Part shown: positions 13,578 to 20,724 of the stretch, in pieces
How positions within the stretch are numbered: the first letter of the stretch is position 1
Layout of the letters: the number at the start of each line of letters is the position of its first letter
Source of the DNA: an uncultured Eubacteriales bacterium
GTDB lineage: Bacteria > Bacillota > Clostridia > Lachnospirales > Anaerotignaceae
DNA length: 21,864 nt
Reading direction: 5' to 3'
NCBI GenBank assembly: GCA_902406135.1
Contig: CABPCX010000002.1
Span: forward strand, 1-21,864
The notes under the pieces: generated by a model
Told to the model about the DNA's origin: nothing
The model's database searches: none
The model's input: the letters and a program-made list of their open reading frames with translations, nothing else
Position numbers and translations under genes: made by a program

Positions 13578-15755
13578 TCAAGAGCGTACCGCATCTACGG
13601 CACGGAGAGAATTTACTTCCTTATACTCGTAGCCCTTTCTGAAAAGAAGGTAAATAAGAAGTACAAGTACAGCCAAAGCCGCTATTGTTCCTATTCCAAA
13701 GGCTGTCTCGCCTGTAACAAGTCCGCCGAACTGATATACCATAAGGGATACCGCATAGGCAAGACCGCACTGATATCCGATTGCAGCCCATGTCCATTTA
13801 GCATTATTCATCTCACGCTTGATTGCTCCGATTGCCGCAAAGCAGGGTGCGCACAGAAGGTTGAATACGAGGAATGAATATGCGGAAAGGCCTGTAAAGT
13901 GTGCCGCGATGGGAGCAAGACCTGCAAATGAACCTTCCTCTACCATACCGAGGGCATCGCCTGCAACGGCATAAAGGGTTCCGAATGCTCCTACTACTTC
14001 TTCCTTAGCCACAAGACCAAGCACTGTGGCAGCACTTGCCTGCCATGTTCCGAATCCAAGGGGCTTGAATATTACCGCAAGGCCTGCACCTATCTGGGCA
14101 AGTATTGAAGCGTCCATTTCTTCTACGGCGCCGAATCCTTCGGCAGTAAATCCGTAGCTTGATGTAAACCATACGAATATTGATGCGAGAGTGATAACCG
14201 TTCCCGCCTTTTTGATGAATGACCAGCCTCTTTCCCATGTTCCTCTGAGTACGTTTACTACTGTGGGTCTATGGTATGCGGGGAGCTCCATAACGAAGGG
14301 AGCGGGTTCGCCCGCAAAGGGTTTTGTCTTTTTGAGTATTATTCCCGAAACAACAATGGCAGCTACGCCCACAAAATAAGCTGAGGGAGCTACCCACCAT
14401 GCTCCGCCGAAGATGGCTCCTGCCATAAGGGCAACTATGGGCATCTTAGCTCCGCAGGGGATAAATGTTGTTGTCATTATTGTCATTTTTCTGTCTCTGT
14501 CCTGCTCGATTGTTCTTGAAGCCATAACTCCGGGAACTCCGCAGCCCGTTCCTACAAGCATGGGAATGAAGCTCTTTCCGGAAAGACCGAAACGTCTGAA
14601 TATACGGTCCATGATGAAGGCGATACGTGCCATATATCCGCAGTCCTCAAGGATGCAGAGCATAAGGAAAAGCACAAGCATCTGAGGCACGAAACCGATA
14701 ACGGCGCCTACACCGGATACGATACCGTCAACTATAAGTCCCACAAGCCAGGGAGCTGTATTTATGCCTTCGAGGAATCCTCTTAAGGGCTCAACTATCA
14801 TTTCGCCTACAAATACATCGTTTGTCCAGCCTGTAAGCATATCGCCCACGGTGCTGATTGCTATGTAATAAACGCCTATCATTACAAGGGCAAATATGGG
14901 AAGGGCAAGCCATCTGTTAGTAACTATCCTGTCTATCTTATCCGATGTGGAAAGTCCTGATTTATTCTTTTTATAGTAGCAGTCCTTTATTATCTTTGAT
15001 ATCCAGTCATATCTTGATGCCGTGATTATGGATTCCGCATCGTCGTCCATTTCGTTTTCGCAGGCAACAATATCGTTTTCGATGTGCTTAAGGGTCTCTG
15101 CTGGTATTTTGAGCTGTTCAAGCACCTTTGAATCACGCTCGAAAATCTTTATGGCGTACCATCTCTGCTGTTCCTCGGGCAGTGAGTGAAGCGCCGCTTC
15201 CTCAATGTGGGCCAGTGTATGCTCTACGCTTCCGCCGAAGGTATGAATGGGCACTGTCTTTACTCCCGATGAAGCTATGTCTACGGCCGTCTGTGCCGCC
15301 TCCATTACGCCTTCACCCTTAAGAGCCGATATTTTGCATACCGTAACTCCCAGTTCCTTTTCAAGCTTGTTTGTGTCTATTTTGTCCCCATTCTTATTCA
15401 CAACGTCCATCATATTCACAGCCATTACTACGGGTATGCCAAGCTCCGTAAGCTGTGTTGTAAGATAGAGGTTTCTTTCGATGTTTGTTCCGTCTACGAT
15501 ATTTAAAATAACGTCGGGTCTTTCATTCACAAGATAATTTCTTGCCACCACTTCCTCCAGAGTATAGGGTGAAAGTGAATATATGCCCGGAAGGTCCGTT
15601 ACCGTTACGTTTTTGCGCCCTTTAAGTTTACCCTCTTTCTTCTCTACAGTTACTCCGGGCCAGTTTCCTACAAACTGATTGGAGCCTGTGAGTGCATTGA
15701 ACAATGTTGTTTTCCCGCAGTTGGGATTTCCTGCGAGAGCTATTCTGATGTCCAT
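13578..15755 (-). CDS. feoB: Ferrous iron transporter FeoB
   Basis: This is a full-length 725-aa FeoB. The N-terminal G domain shows G1 GNPNCGKT (9-16), G3 DLPG (54-57), G4 NMMD (114-117) and G5 SAL (143-145). A helical insertion domain follows, then a polytopic membrane core from about residue 280 with two Cys-containing gate segments, around VGTGCGVPG and TFIPCGAKMP. It moves Fe(II) into the cytoplasm, driven or gated by nucleotide hydrolysis. It follows two feoA genes and precedes the 50-aa Cys-rich gene and the fez-like trio. The ribosome site AAAGGAG lies just downstream of an operator-like box. Confidence 0.97.
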   Translation of the reverse strand: MDIRIALAGNPNCGKTTLFNALTGSNQFVGNWPGVTVEKKEGKLKGRKNVTVTDLPGIYSLSPYTLEEVVARNYLVNERPDVILNIVDGTNIERNLYLTTQLTELGIPVVMAVNMMDVVNKNGDKIDTNKLEKELGVTVCKISALKGEGVMEAAQTAVDIASSGVKTVPIHTFGGSVEHTLAHIEEAALHSLPEEQQRWYAIKIFERDSKVLEQLKIPAETLKHIENDIVACENEMDDDAESIITASRYDWISKIIKDCYYKKNKSGLSTSDKIDRIVTNRWLALPIFALVMIGVYYIAISTVGDMLTGWTNDVFVGEMIVEPLRGFLEGINTAPWLVGLIVDGIVSGVGAVIGFVPQMLVLFLMLCILEDCGYMARIAFIMDRIFRRFGLSGKSFIPMLVGTGCGVPGVMASRTIEQDRDRKMTIMTTTFIPCGAKMPIVALMAGAIFGGAWWVAPSAYFVGVAAIVVSGIILKKTKPFAGEPAPFVMELPAYHRPTVVNVLRGTWERGWSFIKKAGTVITLASIFVWFTSSYGFTAEGFGAVEEMDASILAQIGAGLAVIFKPLGFGTWQASAATVLGLVAKEEVVGAFGTLYAVAGDALGMVEEGSFAGLAPIAAHFTGLSAYSFLVFNLLCAPCFAAIGAIKREMNNAKWTWAAIGYQCGLAYAVSLMVYQFGGLVTGETAFGIGTIAALAVLVLLIYLLFRKGYEYKEVNSLRAVDAVRS

Positions 15756-15773
15756 AAAACTGTTTCTCCTTTC

Positions 15774-15789
15774 GTTAGCTCAATCTAAC
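15774..15789. promoter_or_regulatory. Iron-box-like palindrome between feoA and feoB
   Basis: GTTAGCTCAATCTAAC, 5-6-5 palindrome, lies 18 bp before the feoB start and just upstream of its ribosome site. It may control an internal promoter or act as a roadblock. No good -35/-10 pair is visible near it. Confidence 0.6.
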
Positions 15790-15811
15790 ATTAAATCAAA
15801 AAATATAAGGT

Positions 15812-16033
15812 TTATTCAACCTCTATCATTTCCGCGTCTGCCTTGCGGATAGTAAGTTCATAGTTTCTTATGGTTACCTCAATGGGGTCTCCCAAGGGCG
15901 CCACCTTTCTTACATATACGGGTATTCCCTTTGTTATGCCCATATCCATTATTCTGCGCTTTACGGCTCCGTCTCCGTGAAGCTTTTTCACCGTCACCGT
16001 ATCGCTTATCTTAACATCCTTAAGCGTTTTCAT
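15812..16033 (-). CDS. feoA: FeoA domain protein (proximal to feoB)
   Basis: This 73-aa protein has the SH3-like FeoA fold: VKKLHGDGAVKRRIMDMGITKGIPVYVRKVAPLGDP in the family order, then the closing strand NYELTIRKADAEMIEV. FeoA is a small cytoplasmic partner of FeoB. AAGGAGG precedes the ATG. It is the second of two tandem feoA genes, separated by 17 bp. Confidence 0.93.
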   Translation of the reverse strand: MKTLKDVKISDTVTVKKLHGDGAVKRRIMDMGITKGIPVYVRKVAPLGDPIEVTIRNYELTIRKADAEMIEVE

Positions 16034-16050
16034 TATGTTTCCTCCTTAAT

Positions 16051-16263
16051 TTAAACCATTATCTTATTGGCCATTTCACGGCTTATGGCTACTCTGGCTT
16101 CCTTTACCTGTACTATAAGATTTCCTCCCGTTTCCGTGATGACCGTTACTTTTTCGCCCACGGTAAATCCAAGGTTTTCAAGAAATTTTTTTGTTTCGGC
16201 CTTTCCTCCGACCCTCTGTATGTTCATAGTTGAGCCGGCGCCTGCCATTGATAAGGGCATCAT
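16051..16263 (-). CDS. feoA: FeoA domain protein (first gene of the feo operon)
   Basis: This 70-aa protein is a second FeoA-type SH3-like domain. The core reads RVGGKAETKKFLENLGFTVGEKVTVI, ending in VAISREMANKIMV. It differs clearly from its neighbour, so the pair is an old duplication and may act as a heterodimer (inference). The start has GGAGG five to eight bases upstream. It is the first gene of the long operon running to 10672. Confidence 0.92.
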   Translation of the reverse strand: MMPLSMAGAGSTMNIQRVGGKAETKKFLENLGFTVGEKVTVITETGGNLIVQVKEARVAISREMANKIMV

Positions 16264-16294
16264 GTCTGCCTCCTTTTTTATCTATACTCCATTT

Positions 16295-16310
16295 GTTACA
16301 CTAGACTAAC
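16295..16310. promoter_or_regulatory. Iron-box-like palindrome in the feo leader
   Basis: GTTACACTAGACTAAC fits the 5-6-5 pattern with one change (GTTAC for GTTAG). It lies 31 bp upstream of the first feoA start and downstream of the leader hairpin. Confidence 0.55.
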
Positions 16311-16320
16311 ATTGATCCTT

Positions 16321-16345
16321 AAAAAACAGCCTAATGACTTAGGCT
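16321..16345 (-). terminator. Terminator-like hairpin in the feo leader, possible attenuator
   Basis: On the minus strand AGCCTAA (16345-16339) and TTAGGCT (16334-16328) form a 7-bp stem with a four-base loop, followed by G and TTTTTT. It sits only about 10-35 bases after the predicted transcription start. Its 5' arm overlaps the box at 16338-16353, so a competing upstream hairpin TTAGG/CCTAA is possible. Confidence 0.65.
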
Positions 16346-16353
16346 TCCCTAAC
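16338..16353. promoter_or_regulatory. Iron-box-like palindrome just downstream of the feo transcription start
   Basis: CTTAGGCTTCCCTAAC keeps the invariant CTAAC arm and a TTAG arm; it also contains the dyad TTAGG-N4-CCTAA (16339-16352). It overlaps the leader terminator, so protein binding and RNA folding share the same bases. Confidence 0.6.
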
Positions 16354-16362
16354 TGTTATATA

Positions 16363-16391
16363 ATATTAGTATAAGCTAACATATTTGTCAA
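16363..16391 (-). promoter_or_regulatory. Promoter of the feo-fez-like operon
   Basis: On the minus strand a perfect -35 TTGACA (16391-16386) is followed after 17 bp by TAATAT (16368-16363) as -10. The spacer holds the box at 16365-16380, the classical position for a metal-dependent repressor to block RNA polymerase. Confidence 0.75.
16365..16380. promoter_or_regulatory. Iron-box-like palindrome between -35 and -10 of feo
   Basis: ATTAGTATAAGCTAAC, 5-6-5 palindrome with TTAG and CTAA arms, covers most of the spacer and part of the -10. It is the best-placed of the five boxes. Confidence 0.75.
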
Positions 16392-16554
16392 TAGGTCTTT
16401 TCAAAAAAACGATAAAAATTTACAAATTAAAAACCGCCCCTGTCTCATTGGATTTTTTAAGAAAAATTACTATATAAAACATTTTGGTCCGATACTGTGC
16501 CGTTACAATAATTATTTTACCGTGTCCGCTGTGTAAAATCTTTCCTGTAATATG
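16392..16554. other. A/T-rich spacer between the feo promoter and the mgt terminator
   Basis: No gene is seen. An inverted repeat ATTTTAC (16514-16520) / GTAAAAT (16533-16539) with a 12-base gap is present, but it has no T-run and its role is unclear. Confidence 0.35.
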
Positions 16555-16586
16555 AAAAACCCGCAGGATTTTTCCCGCGGGTTTTT
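16555..16586. terminator. Strong terminator after the magnesium locus
   Basis: AAAAACCCGC (16555-16564) and GCGGGTTTTT (16577-16586) form a 10-bp stem with a further GGA/TCC pairing inside. T-runs lie on both strands. It ends the mgtA transcript and insulates the feo promoter. Confidence 0.92.
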
Positions 16587-16588
16587 AT

Positions 16589-16744
16589 TTATTTTGAATT
16601 TTTAAGGGGTTTCATTGACCAGAATACAACATTCATTATTATTACTATCATCAAAACGGCTCCGACCGCCGCCCAGAATCCCATATTAAGTCCTAAAAAT
16701 TCCGTCCTTCCGAAAATTTTTATCCATAATGCTGTCCAATCCAT
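16589..16744 (-). CDS. 51-aa single-helix membrane peptide downstream of mgtA
   Basis: ATG at 16744 with AAAGGAGG about six bases upstream, TAA at 16591-16589. The peptide starts MDWTALWIKIFGRTEF, followed by one membrane helix (about residues 22-43, GFWAAVGAVLMIVIIMNVVFW) and a short basic end MKPLKNSK. It lies 21 bp after the mgtA stop and before the strong terminator, so it is co-expressed with mgtA. By analogy with small regulators of MgtA in enterobacteria it may modulate the pump's stability or activity. It is not an evident homologue of MgtS or MgtR, and this role is inferred. Confidence 0.85.
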   Translation of the reverse strand: MDWTALWIKIFGRTEFLGLNMGFWAAVGAVLMIVIIMNVVFWSMKPLKNSK

Positions 16745-16765
16745 AACAATTCCTCCTTTATCCGT

Positions 16766-19537
16766 TTATAAAAGTTCTCCGTAATGGCGCACATAGGCTT
16801 TCTTAAGACTTGTGGCCAGTACCATATAAAGAAGTATGCATGGTATGAGGAAAGCAAAATATGCACCCGGCAAAGCCGCAAATCCAAGCATCTGTCCAAA
16901 GGCCGTAAAGGGTATTACCGTAAGCACTATGATTCCTGCACAGGTGAGCAGTGTTAAAGGCGCCGACGCATGGCTCTGTATAAACGGTATCTTTGGAGTA
17001 CGTATCATATGTATAACAAGGGTCTGGCTCCACATGGATTCCACAAACCAGCCCGCCTGGAACATGGCCGCATAGGCATTCTGCATCTGTATGAGCTCCG
17101 CTCCGCTGAAATGAGCCGCCAGGTCATTGTAAAGCACTCCCCCTGAAACAAAAATCGGGCAGAATACAAAATACATAAATATATATGTCATAAAGTCAAA
17201 TATGGAGCTTGTGGGTCCTATCCATATCATAAAGTTTCCGACCGATGAGGCGTCCCATTTACGGGGTACCGCGATAAATTCCTCGTCCACATTATCCCAG
17301 GGAATGGCGGTGCAGGAAAGGTCATATATGAGGTTCAAAAATATGAGATGCACGCTCGTCATCGGTAAAAACGGCAGCAGTGCCGAAGCCGCCAAAACCG
17401 AGAACATATTTCCAAAGTTGGACGATGCCGTCATCTTTATGTACTTTATCATATTGGCGTAGGTCTTGCGTCCTTCTATTATTCCCTGCTCCAAAACCAT
17501 CAGGTCCTTTTCAAGCAGTATTATATCGGCCGATTCCTTGGCCACGTCCACGGCCGTATCCACGGATATTCCTATGTCCGCCGACTTCATTGCCGCCGCG
17601 TCATTTATTCCGTCACCCATAAAGCCCACCGTATGGCCGTTATTTCTGAGTACGGATACAACCCTGGATTTCTGCTCCGGTGTAAGCTTTGCGAATACGT
17701 CCGTTGTCTCGGCCAATAGCGAAAGCTCCGAATCGTTCATTCTTTCCAGGTCAGAGCCAAGGAGCATATTTCTTACCTCAAGGCCTACCTGTCTGCATAT
17801 GGTGCGTGTAACCTTTTCGTTGTCTCCCGTCAGTATCTTTGTAGTAACGCCATGGTCCTTAAGGGCCTTTATGGCATCGGCCGTGGATTCCTTGGGAGGG
17901 TCCAGAAATGCCAGGTATCCAAGAAGCACCATATCACATTCGTCCTTTACGCCAAAGGCTCCCACGGGAGAAGGATTGCTTTTCTGCGCTATGGCAAGGA
18001 CACGGAATCCCTTGTCATTGAGCCCGTCCACGGTTTTAAGTATTTTTCTCCTTACATCACTGCTTAACTCCTGCACTCTGCCGTCAATTTCCGCAAAGGC
18101 ACATATTGAAAGCATTTCTTCCACGGCACCCTTTGTTACCATCTGGGTTTTGCCCTTTTTATCCTGCACTACCGTTGTAAGACGGCGTCTGTTAAAGTCA
18201 AAGGGTATTTCGTCCACCTTTGTATATGTTTCTGAAAGGTCCGTAAGCTGTGGATTCTCCGCCTCTTCCTCCTCAGTCCTGTGGATAATGGCTAAGTCCA
18301 TTAAATTTTTATATCCCGTCTGGAAATAACTGTTCAAATACGCATGGCGCAGCACCCTTGTATCGTCCTCGCCGTTTACATTCAAATGATATTCAAGCAC
18401 CACTTTATCCTGAGTCAGTGTTCCCGTTTTATCGGTGCACAGTATGTCTATGGCTCCGAAATTCTGTATGGAATTGAGATTTTTAACTATGGTCTGTTTC
18501 TTACTCATGGACACTGCGCCCTTGGCAAGGCATGTAGTAACTATCATCGGAAGCATCTCGGGAGTAAGTCCCACCGCAATGGATATGCCAAATAAAAACG
18601 CTTCCAGCCAGTCTCCCTTGGTTATTCCGTTAATGAAAAATACAAGGGGCACCATTACAAGCATAAAACGTATGAGCACCCATGATACGGCATTTACACC
18701 CTTTGTAAAGCTGGTCTCAACGGCATCTTCTGCCACCGCCGACGCCATGGAGCCAAAAAGCGTATTGTCTCCCGTGCATATTACAATGGCTGTGGCGCTT
18801 CCCGAAATGACATTGCTTCCCATAAACGCTATGTTTGTATAGTCCGTAACCGAGCCTGCCTCTTCCCTCACGGTTTCGGCTGTTTTTTCAATGGACTCGC
18901 TCTCGCCCGTAAGGCTGGACTGGCTTATAAACAAATCCTTGGCATCAAGTATCCTTATATCCGCAGGCACCATGTCTCCCGCTGACAGATGCACGATGTC
19001 TCCGCATACCAGGTCATCCATGGGTATCTCTGTCTTTTCCTGTCCCTTACGGGTAACGGTACAGGTGGTAGTTATCATTGCCAGCAGTTTTTCCGCAGCG
19101 TTTCCGCTCCTTGATTCCTGTACAAAACGCAGGGTGCCCGATATAAACACCATCGTCACTATTATCACTACCGTAAGGCAGTCAAAGTCTTCCGGACTGC
19201 TTCCAAACAGTGAGAAATAGGGAAACACCATATCCGTTATTACCGATACCACCGCAAGAAACAGCAGTATGGCCGTAAAAGGATTTATAAACGCTCCCAT
19301 AAGACGGCTTAAAAGCGGTTTCTTTTTCTCACGGGTCACTTTATTTGAACCGTATTTGTTACGGTTTGCCTCTACACCTTCCGCATCAAGGCCGCCAAGT
19401 ACCGTATCCGTTTTTTTGAGTACGTCCTTTATGGGACTCATGGCGGAAAATTTTATTATGCTGTTATGTTCGTCTCGTAATGCCGCCCTTTCAACAGCCT
19501 GTCTTACTGCCTGGCGGTTTTCTCTCTTTTTCATCAT
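16766..19537 (-). CDS. mgtA: Magnesium-importing P-type ATPase MgtA (P3B)
   Basis: This 923-aa protein is a full-length MgtA. It shows TGES (210-213), the M4 motif GLTPEMLP (323-330), CTDKTGTLT (367-375), DPPKE near 546 and the hinge [10 protein letters not shown] (641-650), with ten expected membrane helices and the C-terminal half IPWDNVD. It imports Mg2+ with ATP hydrolysis. The start at 19537 has AAGGAGG (19544-19550). A possible leader ORF overlaps the start codon, and a long hairpin lies just upstream. I do not recognise a classical M-box riboswitch in the leader. The gene is followed by the 51-aa peptide gene. Confidence 0.96.
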   Translation of the reverse strand: MMKKRENRQAVRQAVERAALRDEHNSIIKFSAMSPIKDVLKKTDTVLGGLDAEGVEANRNKYGSNKVTREKKKPLLSRLMGAFINPFTAILLFLAVVSVITDMVFPYFSLFGSSPEDFDCLTVVIIVTMVFISGTLRFVQESRSGNAAEKLLAMITTTCTVTRKGQEKTEIPMDDLVCGDIVHLSAGDMVPADIRILDAKDLFISQSSLTGESESIEKTAETVREEAGSVTDYTNIAFMGSNVISGSATAIVICTGDNTLFGSMASAVAEDAVETSFTKGVNAVSWVLIRFMLVMVPLVFFINGITKGDWLEAFLFGISIAVGLTPEMLPMIVTTCLAKGAVSMSKKQTIVKNLNSIQNFGAIDILCTDKTGTLTQDKVVLEYHLNVNGEDDTRVLRHAYLNSYFQTGYKNLMDLAIIHRTEEEEAENPQLTDLSETYTKVDEIPFDFNRRRLTTVVQDKKGKTQMVTKGAVEEMLSICAFAEIDGRVQELSSDVRRKILKTVDGLNDKGFRVLAIAQKSNPSPVGAFGVKDECDMVLLGYLAFLDPPKESTADAIKALKDHGVTTKILTGDNEKVTRTICRQVGLEVRNMLLGSDLERMNDSELSLLAETTDVFAKLTPEQKSRVVSVLRNNGHTVGFMGDGINDAAAMKSADIGISVDTAVDVAKESADIILLEKDLMVLEQGIIEGRKTYANMIKYIKMTASSNFGNMFSVLAASALLPFLPMTSVHLIFLNLIYDLSCTAIPWDNVDEEFIAVPRKWDASSVGNFMIWIGPTSSIFDFMTYIFMYFVFCPIFVSGGVLYNDLAAHFSGAELIQMQNAYAAMFQAGWFVESMWSQTLVIHMIRTPKIPFIQSHASAPLTLLTCAGIIVLTVIPFTAFGQMLGFAALPGAYFAFLIPCILLYMVLATSLKKAYVRHYGELL

Positions 19538-19640
19538 TGTTTACCTCCTTTAAAATTTTTTTGGAGGCAGGAGGAAAATAAAAGCATGGACTTCCATGAT
19601 TTATATTCCTCTGCCTTTTGGGACCACCGTCTGAGTCCAT
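19491..19640 (-). CDS. Possible leader ORF overlapping the mgtA start (49 codons)
   Basis: ATG at 19640 with the good ribosome site GAGGTG six bases upstream (19652-19647) opens a 49-codon frame that passes over the mgtA ribosome site and stops 47 bp inside mgtA in another frame. The peptide begins [12 protein letters not shown] and later contains [10 protein letters not shown] and KPPG, so it has early acidic residues and Pro pairs. In Salmonella the leader MgtL, with an acidic/proline start, senses Mg2+ through ribosome behaviour. A similar translational switch is possible here, but the sequences are not homologous. It could also be a chance ORF. Confidence 0.4.
   Translation of the reverse strand: MDSDGGPKRQRNINHGSPCFYFPPASKKILKEVNNDEKERKPPGSKTGC
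19566..19615 (-). promoter_or_regulatory. Long hairpin in the mgtA leader
   Basis: GGCAG (19566-19570) pairs with CTGCC (19611-19615), then after one bulge AGGAA with TTCCT, an A/T stretch, and a CATGG/CCATG top stem (loop 19590-19593), about 20 pairs in all. The minus-strand 3' arm carries CCTCC, which could instead pair with the mgtA ribosome site GGAGG. There is no T-run on the minus side, so it is not a simple terminator. Confidence 0.5.
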
Positions 19641-19695
19641 ACTCTTCACCTCTCTTTTTTGCGAAATATCTATGTCAAACCGCTGTGCGGTATAA

Positions 19696-20004
19696 TCATC
19701 TGCGGTATATGGGGCTTTTTGATATATGCCACAAATCAATTCCCGCCGCCGCAAGCCACAATATCATAACCGCCGTAAAGGGACGTCCCCCAAAGCCGTT
19801 AAAAACTCCTTTTATGATAAATATCACTCCGCAGAGAGCTATTACTCCTCCTATATTTCTGCACAGGGGTACTATATTTATCTTTTCTTTCTCTTCTCTG
19901 GTCATATTTTTCCAGGCTGTCAGATATATATGTCCTCTGCCGCAGGCAAATACAATGCCAAAGGCAGTAAAAACAATTCCCAAAAACATACTGATAAAAT
20001 CCAT
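19696..20004 (-). CDS. DUF3784 family membrane protein
   Basis: This 102-aa protein has three predicted membrane helices (about 4-20, 50-68, 73-92). The signature between the first two reads LTAWKNMTREEKEKINIVPLCRNIGG, typical of DUF3784. Function unknown. AAAGGAGAG precedes the ATG. It lies upstream of mgtA and 160 bp after the winged-helix gene's terminator region, so it may be co-transcribed with mgtA. Confidence 0.8.
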   Translation of the reverse strand: MDFISMFLGIVFTAFGIVFACGRGHIYLTAWKNMTREEKEKINIVPLCRNIGGVIALCGVIFIIKGVFNGFGGRPFTAVMILWLAAAGIDLWHISKSPIYRR

Positions 20005-20060
20005 AACATCTCTCCTTTCTCTTTGTTGCTTTTTGATTCTTTTTCCTTCATCCGAAAAAC

Positions 20061-20089
20061 AGTATAAAAAATCCGCAGGGAAAATCCCA
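20061..20089 (-). promoter_or_regulatory. Possible promoter for DUF3784-mgtA
   Basis: TATACT (20066-20061) is a good -10 about 57 bp before the DUF3784 start. The -35 at 17 bp spacing (TGGGAT) is poor, so the promoter may need an activator such as the adjacent winged-helix protein. Confidence 0.35.
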
Positions 20090-20126
20090 TGGCCAAAACC
20101 TTGCGATTTCCTTGCGGCGGGGCAAG

Positions 20127-20153
20127 AAAAAACCGCCGAAAATTATCGGCGGT
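20127..20153 (-). terminator. Terminator after the winged-helix gene
   Basis: ACCGCCGA (20132-20139) and TCGGCGGT (20146-20153) form an 8-bp stem with a six-base loop; on the minus strand it is followed by TTTTTT. It starts 13 bases after the stop codon. Confidence 0.9.
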
Positions 20154-20165
20154 CCTAAATAATAT

Positions 20166-20708
20166 TTATATTCTGTCATTAAACTTATAGCCTATGCCCC
20201 AGATGGTAAGTATATACTCCGGTGCGTCGGGGTTTGGCTCTATTTTTTTTCTGAGCTTTCTTATGAAAGCCATAATATTGCTGTCGTCCAGCATATAGTC
20301 ATTTTCCCATACGGCCTGATATATCTGCTCCTTTGTAAACACTTCTCCTCTGTTGCGTACAAGAAAATACAAAATATCAAATTCCTTGGGCGTAAGGGAT
20401 ATTTCCTCTCCGTCCCTTACTACCTTTCTGTTTCTGCCGTATACCGTCAGGTCTCCGCAGCTTATGGCGTCATCGGATAAAAGGGCTCTGTTTTTCCCAT
20501 GGCTTTCCTTATTATTTTCTTTGTTGTTTTCCTTTTCCTCTCCGCCTATTTCAAGCATAAGGGAGCTTGTCTCTCCGCTTATAAGCTCCGCCAGTCCTTC
20601 TTCCAGCTCACCTGCTCCCCCCGTATTGGGGGCTGAAAGCCTTATCTTTTCATAGAGCCATACGGCCAGGGAAGAGTCTATACTTATAAAGCCTATATTC
20701 TTTTTCAT
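20166..20708 (-). CDS. OmpR/PhoB-type winged-helix protein without a normal receiver
   Basis: This 180-aa protein has a good C-terminal Trans_reg_C domain (about 83-178): DLTVYGRNRKV, then LTPKEFDILYFLVRNRGEVF, then DSNIMAFIRKLRKKIE, ending YILTIWGIGYKF. The first ~55 residues (MKKNIGFISIDSSLAVWLYE...) are too short for a ~120-aa receiver and lack the usual acidic pair and phospho-Asp context. A Glu/Asn-rich linker (about 57-72, KENNKENNKE) joins them. It follows the second MgtA-like gene by 16 bp with a GGGAGG site, so the two are co-expressed. It probably regulates local magnesium genes without classical phosphorylation (inference). Confidence 0.85.
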   Translation of the reverse strand: MKKNIGFISIDSSLAVWLYEKIRLSAPNTGGAGELEEGLAELISGETSSLMLEIGGEEKENNKENNKESHGKNRALLSDDAISCGDLTVYGRNRKVVRDGEEISLTPKEFDILYFLVRNRGEVFTKEQIYQAVWENDYMLDDSNIMAFIRKLRKKIEPNPDAPEYILTIWGIGYKFNDRI

Positions 20709-20724
20709 ACAGATTCCTCCCTTC

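Noticed and set aside
13143..13877. Long plus-strand ORF across the regulator, the 50-aa gene and the feoB end
   Set aside because: It is antisense to well-supported genes, with no ribosome site and no family features.
17466..18329. 287-aa plus-strand ORF antisense to mgtA
   Set aside because: Ser-rich shadow of a certain gene; coding evidence lies on the minus strand.
19670..19692. TTGACA near 19675 as a promoter for mgtA
   Set aside because: No -10-like hexamer at 16-18 bp downstream, and a start there would remove the leader ORF ribosome site.
19681..19693. ACCGC/GCGGT hairpin after the DUF3784 stop as a terminator
   Set aside because: Only five pairs with a three-base loop and no T-run.
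19538..19695. M-box magnesium riboswitch in the mgtA leader
   Set aside because: I could not find the conserved M-box segments; only the long hairpin and the leader ORF are visible.
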